NCBI GenBank assembly: GCA_025617375.2
Contig: JAMYGW020000005.1
Location: 248,001-312,000, forward strand
Reading direction: 5' to 3'
DNA from: Acarospora socialis
Taxonomy: Eukaryota; Ascomycota; Lecanoromycetes; Acarosporales; Acarosporaceae
DNA length: 64,000 nt
The notes under the pieces were generated by a model. That model was not told where the DNA came from, made no database searches, and was given only the letters and a program-made list of their open reading frames with translations. Both the position numbers and the translations under genes were made by a program. Positions 55,420 through 64,000 of the stretch are shown piece after piece (position 1 is the first letter of the stretch; the number at the start of each line of letters is the position of its first letter).

Positions 55420-58400
55420 TTCATTTTTTATATTAAGTGTCAACTGTCATCAAAAGCTACATTATGAATTTCAACAACTCTTTCATTAAGTAACAATTCA
55501 TTTCAATTCTCAGTCACAAGAACTGCAATCAATGATTTACTCTCATGAAAAGATGACTGATAAATGAAGATCTATGATATATCATCAAGATTTCAGCAGT
55601 CAACACTTTAATTAACAGCTTTTTCTTTTTTTTTAGCAATCTTAACTTCAAAAGTCAGAAGTTCAACACAAAAACTCTGTACTAACTCATTATCTATATC
55701 AGTACAGATAATCAGAAATACATTGTAAACAAAATCAATGCAAAAAACACTTAAAATATCTTGAAGTTCAAATACAGAAAGAAGCTGCAAATCATTGAAA
55801 AACAATATTTAACAAAGTTTATTGAATACAGAATATCAACAAATGTGTTTATTAATAAAGCATGAACACATTTCAGCAAGCTTGACAGAAAGATTGTGAT
55901 CACTTAGTCTGATATAATTAATTTATTCAAGTTTGAACAACAATTTCAAACACTTCTTCAAGCACTATTTAAAAATTACACAATGATTTACAACACAATC
56001 AACACTCAAAACATCTCAAACATTAAAAGAAATCTGCAGAAGCTTTAAGAGAAGAAGACACAATTAAGAACTATTGAAACTGTCTTATAAGTAAATCAAT
56101 GCAAAGAGAAAAATTCAGCACACTTATATCAGCATGATATGAGATATCATTATTGAAGATCATTAAGCTCTGACAACAATCATTCTTCTCAGCATAAATC
56201 AGTTAAATATCTTCTCTGTTATAATTCTTATCACATTTAAGACTGTGAATATCTTTCTGCTGCTTGCAAAAATAATAAGTTAAAAAAGTTATTTGTTTCA
56301 ATTACAGTTAAGTTAGTTAGAAAGTTAGACAAATTGTCTGCAAACAATTCACATCATAAAAACAAAATAAGATTCAAGCACAAGAATAGAAAGCATAGAG
56401 TTTTCAATGTCAAGATTGAGAAAAATAATGACTCATTCTTATCTGAGTTTAACACAGAGAAAGAAAATAAGATTGTTACTTTGTTTAAGAAAGCTATTAA
56501 TAAGATATTCAACTTTAAATGAGTTGTGAACTCTGAATACTTTATATACATAATTAATCAACATTAATTCTTCAGTGATTTCTTAATATACATATGATGT
56601 TAACAAATCAAAGTTGAGAGAAAACACTTATACTCACACTATTATAAAGTTGCAGTCATACAGAATAAATTCAGAAACTTTGTAAATCTGAGTTTAACAC
56701 TTTATGTGTTTAAACTAGAAGTCAATCTTCTGTCAGAAAAGCAAATATGTAAAATAAAATTGTAGAAAAGCTTTAATCAGTACTGTCTTTACATGCAAAA
56801 TAAGCATGACAATGTCATGATAAAAGTGTTTGAGTAAGACAGTATCTACATAGTTAAACACATTGCAAAAAAACTGAATGAGTTTGCTCTATTATTCATC
56901 ATGCACATATTACTCAATTCAAAGATGACTTTTTCAGTCACAATATTAAATGTGAACTCTCAGATGCAGACTGATTCATTAAGTTCTGTTAACACTTTAT
57001 TTTCTACTGACATTTCATTTTTAAGTGAGAAGATTAAGATCTATAAGCTGTGACATCAACAATTTACTTATTTTGACTTTACAAAACTTCATGATCTTCA
57101 CAAAGTCACAATTCTTAAGAAATCAATTTTCATTGCTGAAGACAAGAAAAACATCTGTGAAGTTTGTGTTCTCATTAAGTTTGTGTTCTCATTAAGTTTG
57201 TTAATCAGTAAAAACACAATATGAGCAAGAAAAAGATCAACATTCTTGCTCTGATTTTCATTAATATATGTATTTTTTTATCTCTGTCATTTACTGAACA
57301 TCAGTACTTTCTGAAGATTGTGAACAACTATTTTTAAAAGACATAAATAATACTGCTGAAGCAACACAATAATATTTCACAGAAACTGTAAGAGTAACAA
57401 TTAAAGATTGAGTTTCAAATCAATACAAAAGTGCTTGTTGTATAAAGTAACAATGTTACAAAGTTAAGATTAACTTTGAATGACTGATGTAAATTCTTTA
57501 ACATTACACTGCAGTACACTGTGTTCTACATGTTTATTTAAAATGATGTTGTTAAAAAAATCATATATATCACTGAGAATTCAGTGCACATCATGATTAA
57601 AAAGACAGAACTTTCAATAAAATTCTGAGCAGTGACAACATGAATAGATGTTTATTTTTACAATTAAATAGTAATTAATTTCTTGATCAATAATAGATAA
57701 ATAACTTTGAAGAAGATCTTCACTGATATGCAATCATTCATTGATCATATTCATATTTAAGATTGCAAGTGCTACTTCTATATCAATCTTAAGTCATTGC
57801 TGAAAAGTAGACAGAATAAGTTTATAAATTAAGAATAAATAAAAGTTTTCATGAACTATGCAGATAAAATCACAAAACAGTATCTGCTTTAAATTTCAGA
57901 TCTTAAGCAAATCATTAAGAATTATGTTGTGAAGTTCATTAAGAATAAGAAGAAAAACAGTGTTAATTTTAAACTGCAAAGATAAATATTAAACATTCTG
58001 TCTGAACAGAAATCAGTTAAATAATCATGAAAAAATGTAGTCATTATAAATTTTACAACAGCTACAACTCTGTTTACTGTCTCTGAGCAAATTCACAGAC
58101 TTAGATTTATGAATTTAAACAATAAAAAAGAGTTTAAATTAACTGCAGACAATCTCAACACATTCTTATTAAATATTCATATGATAAATAAATCAATCAC
58201 AGTCAACTTAAACAGATCACAGACAAGTAAATAGAGTGAGATTAAGTAGTTTTTACACATTGAAGTTCTTGTCAGCAAAGCACTGAACATTTTAACTGAA
58301 AAAGTTAAGACATTCTTGTATATTGAGATTTTGAAGAGAAAATAAAACAATAACAATGAAGATTTCAACAAATTTATAATCAAGATATTACAAACTATGC

Positions 58401-58446
58401 TGACATTCACAGTATTCATCACAGATAATAAGAAAAATACTGAGAA
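55420..58446 (+). pseudogene. A3 Gag, protease and integrase remnant
   Basis: Matches A1 42,780-45,790 in order. The basic linker near 56,334-56,522 (SHHKNKIRFKHKNRKHRVFN) stays open. A small direct duplication, TAAGTTTGTGTTCTCAT, lies at about 57,175-57,200. It is a fossil with many breaks, cut at 58,446 by A4. Confidence 0.7.
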
Positions 58447-58655
58447 TGTTGAGAAGTATAGTGTTCTAACTGCTTTCATAATCTTAGTTGAAACTAATGT
58501 CAGAAGTTACTCATTTTCATATAGTCTGCATGACAGAACATGTGAATAGATAATCTCTACAATTCATGTCAATCATAATCAGATTGATGATGTATGTTTC
58601 ACTAAATAGACAGTTAGTCAGCAGTATAACACAAGTATTCATTTATTTCTCAATA
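58447..58655 (+). repeat. 5' LTR of A4
   Basis: 209-bp LTR, followed by AATTATAAGTTCAGATT (primer site). Confidence 0.9.
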
Positions 58656-58729
58656 AATTATAAGTTCAGATTAGCAAGAAGCTTCTTAGAGAAAGTGCAT
58701 ACTGTTTTAATGTCTCAGTAGCTTGATAT

Positions 58730-58980
58730 AAGAGCTCAAAGATTGAGCAAAACAAGCATTACTAACTATTGATATAAAGCTTTAAGATTGAGCAAAATGA
58801 CACTCTCAGCAGCTTGATACAGAATTAAAATAAACATTCTTGACTGTCAATACAGAGCTTAAAGATTGAACAAAATGACATTCTTAACACTTGATATGAA
58901 ACTTTAAGATTGAGCAAAACAAGACTTATTAGCAACTTAATATGATACTTAACAGTTGAGCAAATAAACATTTACACTTC
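58730..58980 (+). repeat. Leader tandem repeats of A4
   Basis: GATTGA cores at 58,741, 58,786, 58,864 and 58,908, with a weaker unit near 58,822. Spacing is 36-45 bp. Confidence 0.75.
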
Positions 58981-59029
58981 TTCTTTCTCTTATTTACATT
59001 ATCTTCTTCTGTACATATTAATATTTCAT

Positions 59030-60200
59030 TTTATTCATTTTTTATATTATGTGTCAACTGTTATCAAAAGCTACATCATGAATTTTGATAACTCTTTCAT
59101 GAAGTGATGACTCATCTCAATTCTCAGTTGCAAGAACTGCAATTAATAATTCATTCTCATAAGAAAATGACTGATAAATGAAGATCTGTGATATACTGTT
59201 GAGATCTCAGTGATTAACACTTCTGTTAATGACTTTTTCTTTTTACTCAGCAATTTTAATTTCAGAAGTCAGAAATCTAATATAAAAACTCTGTACTGAT
59301 TCATCATCTATATCAGTGCAGATGATCAGAAATACATTGTAGACAAAATTAATACAAAGAATATTTGAAATATCTTGAAGTTCAAATACAAGAAGAAGCT
59401 GCAGATCACTGAAAAACAATATTTGATGAAGTTTATTGAATATAAAATGTTGATAAATATATTCATTAATGAAGCATAAACACATCTCAGCAAGCTGAAC
59501 AGAAAGATTGCTGTGACTCAGTTTGATATGACTGATTTATTTAAGTTTGAACAACAATTTCAGACATTTCTTCAAGTATTATCTGAGAACTACACAATGA
59601 TCTACAACACAATCAACATTCAAAATATCTTAAACATCAAAAGAAGTCTGCAGAAGCTTCAAGAGAAAAAGATACAATTAAAAACTGTTGAGACTTTCTT
59701 GTAAGCAGATTGATGCAGAGAGAAAAATCTGATATATTTATATCAGCATGATGTGAAATATCATTATTAAAGATTGTTAAGTTCTGACAATGATTATTCT
59801 TTTCAGTGTAAATCAGTTAAATATCTTCTCTGTTGTGATTTTCATTGCATTTAAAACTGTGAATATCTTCTTGCTGCTTGCAAAAATATTGAGTTAAAAA
59901 AGTTATCTGTCTTGATTATAATCAAGTTAGTCAAAAAATTAGACAAGTTGTTTGCAGACAACTCACATCATAAAGACAAAATAAGATTTAAGCACAAGAA
60001 CAGAAAGTATAGAGCTTTTAATACTAAAATTGAGAAAAACAGTGACTCATTCTTATCTGAGTCTGATATAGAAAAAGATGATGAGATTGTCATTTTGTTT
60101 AAGAAAGCTGTCAGTAAAATATTCAGCTCTGAATAAATTGTGAATTCTGAATACTTCACATACATAATTAATCAATATTAACTTTTCAGTGATTTCTTAA
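59030..60200 (+). pseudogene. A4 Gag and zinc-knuckle remnant
   Basis: Copia Gag helices at 59,513-59,704 (FDMTDLFKFEQQFQTFLQVL) stay open. The knuckle region follows near 59,835 and the basic linker at 59,912-60,136. It is a fossil. Confidence 0.72.
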
Positions 60201-62050
60201 TATGCATATGATGTTGATGAATCAAAGTTAAGAAAAAACACTTATACTCACACTACTGTGAAGTTGCAGTCATACAAAATAAATTCAGAAATTTTGTGAA
60301 TCTGAATTCAACACTCTATGTGTCTGAACTAGAAGTTAATCTTTTGTTGAGAAAGTAAATATATGAAATGAAATTGCAGAAAAGCTTTAATCAGCATAGT
60401 CTTTACATGCAGAATAAACATAACAATGTTATGATAGAAGTGTCTGAGCAGAATGATGTCTATATAATTAAATACATTGCAAAAAAACTGAATGAGTTTG
60501 TTCTGTTATCTGTCATACACATATTACTTAATTCAAAGATAACTCTTTCAATCACAGTACTGAATGTGAACTCTTAGATGCAGACTGATTCATTAAACTT
60601 TGTTAACACTTTATTTTCTGTTGACACTTCATTTTTAAGTGAGAAGATTAAGATCTACAAGCTGTAACATCAATGATTTGTTCATCTTGATTCTGTAAAA
60701 TTTCATGATTTTTACAAAGTTATGATTTTTAAAAAGTCAATTTTCATTGCTGAAGATAAGAAGAATATCTGTGAAGTTTGTGCTCTCATTAAGTTTGTCA
60801 ATCAGTGAAAACACAATGTGAACAAGAAAAAGATCAACATTCTTGCTTTAATTTTCATTGATATATGTGATTTTTTATCTCTGTCATTTATTGAACATCA
60901 GTACTTTCTGAAGATTGTGAACAATTATTTTTGAAAGACATAAATAATATTGCTGAAACAACACAATAATGTTTCACAGAAACTGCAAGAGTGACAATTA
61001 AAAATTGAGCTTCAAATTGATGCAAGAGTGCTTACTATATAAAGTAACAATGTTACAGAATTAAGATTAATTCTAAATGACTGATGCAGATTCTTTAACA
61101 TTACACTGCAGTGCACTGTACTTTATATATTTATTCAGAATAATGTTGTTGAAAGAGTTATTTATATCACTGAGAACTCAGTGCACATCATGATTAAGAA
61201 GACAGAACTTTCAATAAAGTTTTAAGTGAAAATAACATAAACAGATGTTTATCTTTGCAATTGAACAGCAATTGATTTCTTAATCAATGACAGACAAATA
61301 ACTTTGAAAAGAATCTTTATTGATGTGCAGTCATTCATTAATTATATTCATGTTTAAGATTGCAAGTGCTACTTCTATATTGATTTCAAGTTGTTATTGA
61401 AGAACAGACAGAATAAGTTTATAAATTAAGAATGAGTGAAAGTTTTCATAAACTATGTAAATAAAATTACAAAACAGTATCTGCTTTGAACTTCAGATCT
61501 TAAATAAATCATCAAGAATTATGCTGTAAAGTTTACTGAGAATGAGAAGAAAGACAGTGTTGATCTTAAACTGCAAAAATAAATGCTGAATATTCTGTCT
61601 GAACAAAAATCAGTTAAATAATTACAAAAAAATGCAGTCATCACAGATTCTGCAGCATTTACAATTCTGTTTACTGTCTTTGAGTAAACTTACAGATTTA
61701 AATTCATGAATTCAGATGACAAAAAAGAATTCAAATTAACTATAGACAATCTTGACATATTTTCATCAGACATTCATATGATTAATAAATTAATCACAGT
61801 TAACTCAAACAGATTACAGACAAGTAAATAGAATGAAATCAAGCAGTTTTTACATATTGAAGTTTCTGTCAGCAAAGTACTGAATATTTTAACTGAGAAA
61901 GTCAAGACATTCTTGTGTGTCAAGATTTTAAAGAGAAAACAGAACAATAATGATGAAGACTTTAATAAGTTCATGATTAAAATATCATGAACTATACTGA
62001 TACTCATGATGTTCACTGCAGATGATAAAAAAAATACTGAGAACATCAAA
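60201..62050 (+). pseudogene. A4 protease, pre-integrase and integrase remnant
   Basis: Matches A1 43,930-45,790. FNQHSLYMQNKHNNVMIEVS near 60,383 is the best preserved copy of that segment. It is a fossil with many breaks. Confidence 0.68.
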
Positions 62051-63600
62051 TCTGATATTTTCACATCTGTCATCTATATTAAAGCAGTGAGAGACTTAAT
62101 CTGAGAAAAGATGTAAAAAAATGTTATTCATGCAGAATTAACAGTTCTGATAGTCAATAGAACATGAAAAGAGATTGTGTCATTAAAGAATGCAAATATA
62201 ATGATCAGTAAATAAGTATTCAAACTTAAGCTGAACATTGATGAATCTCTTGACAAATTTAAGACAAAAGTTATGACAAGAGATTTTTTACAGATATATA
62301 ACATTAATTATGAGAACATCTTTGCATTTACAGTCAAGTTCAACACTCTTTGAGTCTTTCTTGTCATTTTTATTCTTAAAAATCTTGAATGTCATCAGAT
62401 AAACATTAATAATATTTTCACAAAATTCTTTCTTAAAAAATTATCTACATAACAGTTTTTTCTGAAGTTCAAGTTGCATCTAACTGTGTACTGTGTATAC
62501 TGTGTAGTTTTTATAATCTGAAGTAAACTGTGTAAAATTGACATAAATGATGCATCACTGATCTGTGCAAACTAAATTTTCATTAAAATAATACTGATTT
62601 ATGTCTTTTCATTAACAGCATTAAAAGAATCATGCTGCTTCTTTATGTAAACAATATAATTGTAGTTTCAGCAAATCTAACACATGTTCTTTGATTTAAG
62701 AAAGCTGTTATGAAGATATTCAAAGTTAAGAACTTAAAGAAGACACAGAAAATTCTTGACATATAAATTACACACAATTACAAGAAAAGAGTTCTACATT
62801 TAAATTAAACTCACTATGTAAACAAGATGCTGAGAAATCTTCATATGTAATTTGATAAGCACAAGATCACAACAATTTCACTTAATAAATATAATGCTTT
62901 TTATCTCATCAACTCAGCTGATCAAAGAATAGATTAAAGATAATATTAACATGTAATTGAAAGTCTGATGTACACAGCAATTCATACTTGACTGAATATC
63001 ATCTTTACTCTCAATTGACTAAGTCAGTATTTTAGTGATTTCACAGAGCATTATGAACATGTGCTTAAGAAACTGCTGTGATATATGAAATTAATTATTA
63101 ATTTTGACATTGTGTACAGACTCAGTGAAAGTTAAGTCATGCTTAAATATTCTGACTTCAACTATATATCAGACAAACAAGATCAAAAATTAATTCTGAA
63201 ATATGTGTACATGCTTAAAGATAAATCAGTGTTATAAACAAGTCAAAAACAAAAGTTTGTTGTCATCTTAATCACAGAAACTGAATACATGATTATATCA
63301 ATATGTGCAAAGACTGAAGTTTGACTTGCACAGATGCTGCAAAACATAAATATAAATAAGTATTTTGAAGATAATTCATACTGTGTGAGCATTAAGAAAA
63401 ATGAAGTTCATCAAGCAGTCTTATCTCTTCAGTTTAAGAAAGACAATCAGACTGTCTTGACTTTAATTAAGAATGCACATGTGCATGAATGATCAAAATA
63501 CATTAATATTGTTTATCATCATATTCATAATCTGCACAGACAAAATCAGATTGATGTGAATTTTGTGCTTCATCAAGACATAATGATTGATGAACTAATT
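62050..63600 (+). pseudogene. A4 reverse transcriptase and RNase H remnant
   Basis: Matches A1 45,800-47,400. The catalytic loop is near 62,640 (LLLYVNNI). The ESLMYTAIH segment is near 62,960 and RNase H follows to about 63,600. It is a fossil with many breaks. Confidence 0.75.
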
Positions 63601-63694
63601 AAGTTTTTATTTAAATAAATTTTTAAGCACTTTGTTGAACAACTGAAACTTACTGTTAATGAAAGTCAATAAATGCAGCATCATTAAGTAAAAG

Positions 63695-63903
63695 TGTTAA
63701 GAAGTACAGTGTTCTAGCTGCTTTCATAATCTTAGTTGAAACTAACATCAGAAATTGCTCATTTTTATATAATCTGCATAACAGAGTATGTGAACAGACA
63801 ATTTCTACAATTTATGTTGATTACAGTTAAGTTAATGATGTATGTTTCACTAGATAGACAGTTAGTCAGCAGTATAGCATGAGTATTCATTTATCTCTCA
63901 ATA
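63695..63903 (+). repeat. 3' LTR of A4
   Basis: 209-bp copy of the 5' LTR, followed by the GAGAA duplication. Confidence 0.9.
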
Positions 63904-64000
63904 GAGAACATCAAATCTGATATTTTCACATCTGTCATTTACACTGAAGCAGTAAGAGATTCAGTCTGAGAAAAAATGTAAAAAAATATTATTTATGCAG

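Larger units (their letters stand above)
58447..63903 (+). mobile_element. Copia element A4, full length, nested in A3
   Basis: 5,457 bp with 209-bp LTRs (58,447-58,655 and 63,695-63,903) and a perfect GAGAA duplication (58,442-58,446 and 63,904-63,908). Same family and orientation as its host A3. All Copia parts are present in order, with many breaks. Confidence 0.93.
54865..64000 (+). mobile_element. Copia element A3, runs off the window, carrying A4
   Basis: Plus-strand A-family Copia with 5' LTR at 54,865-55,074. It contains leader repeats, Gag, knuckle, protease and integrase-linker sequence up to 58,446, where A4 is inserted. A3 resumes at 63,904 with GAGAACATCAAATCTGATAT, which matches A1 45,787 onward. 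The rest is outside the window. Old, with many breaks. Confidence 0.88.

Overview
This 64 kb window has no host gene, tRNA or rRNA that I can support. It is very AT-rich and is made almost wholly of retrotransposon fossils inserted into one another. The element types are Ty3/Gypsy chromoviruses with a C-terminal chromodomain, Ty1/Copia elements primed from the anticodon half of initiator tRNA-Met, small non-autonomous LTR elements and a Tad-like LINE. Together they point to a filamentous fungus, most likely an ascomycete, and to a heterochromatic AT-rich block. Reading by eye I found no CpG dinucleotide. CpC and GpG are rare in most elements but commoner in a few, while CpA and TpG remain abundant. 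LTR pairs often differ by TG versus CA at the same site, as expected if ancestral CpG sites lost C on one strand or the other. This resembles repeat-induced C-to-T mutation, but in a CpG/CpC context rather than the classic CpA context.

Left part (1-24,545), a deep stack. Copia B4 (minus) holds Copia B3 (plus), which holds Copia B2 (minus, 2,737-23,066). B2 holds the chromovirus F (3,616-21,316, plus) and, further left, Gypsy element I (minus), which itself carries a tandem array of a tiny TRIM-like element (599-1,456). F holds small LTR element C (10,402-11,889), a 39-bp minisatellite and small LTR element D (12,685-20,692). D in turn holds chromovirus E (13,733-19,950). Exact 5-bp target duplications support F, C, D and E. 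The chain B4>B3>B2>F>D>E is six levels.

Middle part (24,546-48,522). Copia B1 (from 24,794, plus) is interrupted by Copia G (25,376-30,619) and by two gag-type mini LTR elements, H1 (exactly 1,000 bp, minus) and H2 (1,346 bp, plus), each with a perfect 5-bp duplication. A minus-strand Tad-like LINE (about 37,308-42,196) with a (TAA)n tail follows and carries a young solo LTR of family C. Copia A1 (42,197-47,656) comes next, then a piece of a B-type LTR.

Right part (48,523-64,000). Copia A2 (minus, 48,523-53,853) sits in about 1.7 kb of unassigned background. Copia A3 starts at 54,865 and runs off the window, with Copia A4 (58,447-63,903) inserted in it. All elements are heavily decayed. E, D and the solo C LTR look youngest because they keep the most CC/GG. 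No set of genes works together here: the autonomous families supply Gag/Pol in principle, and C, D, H and the TRIM would have depended on such enzymes in trans.
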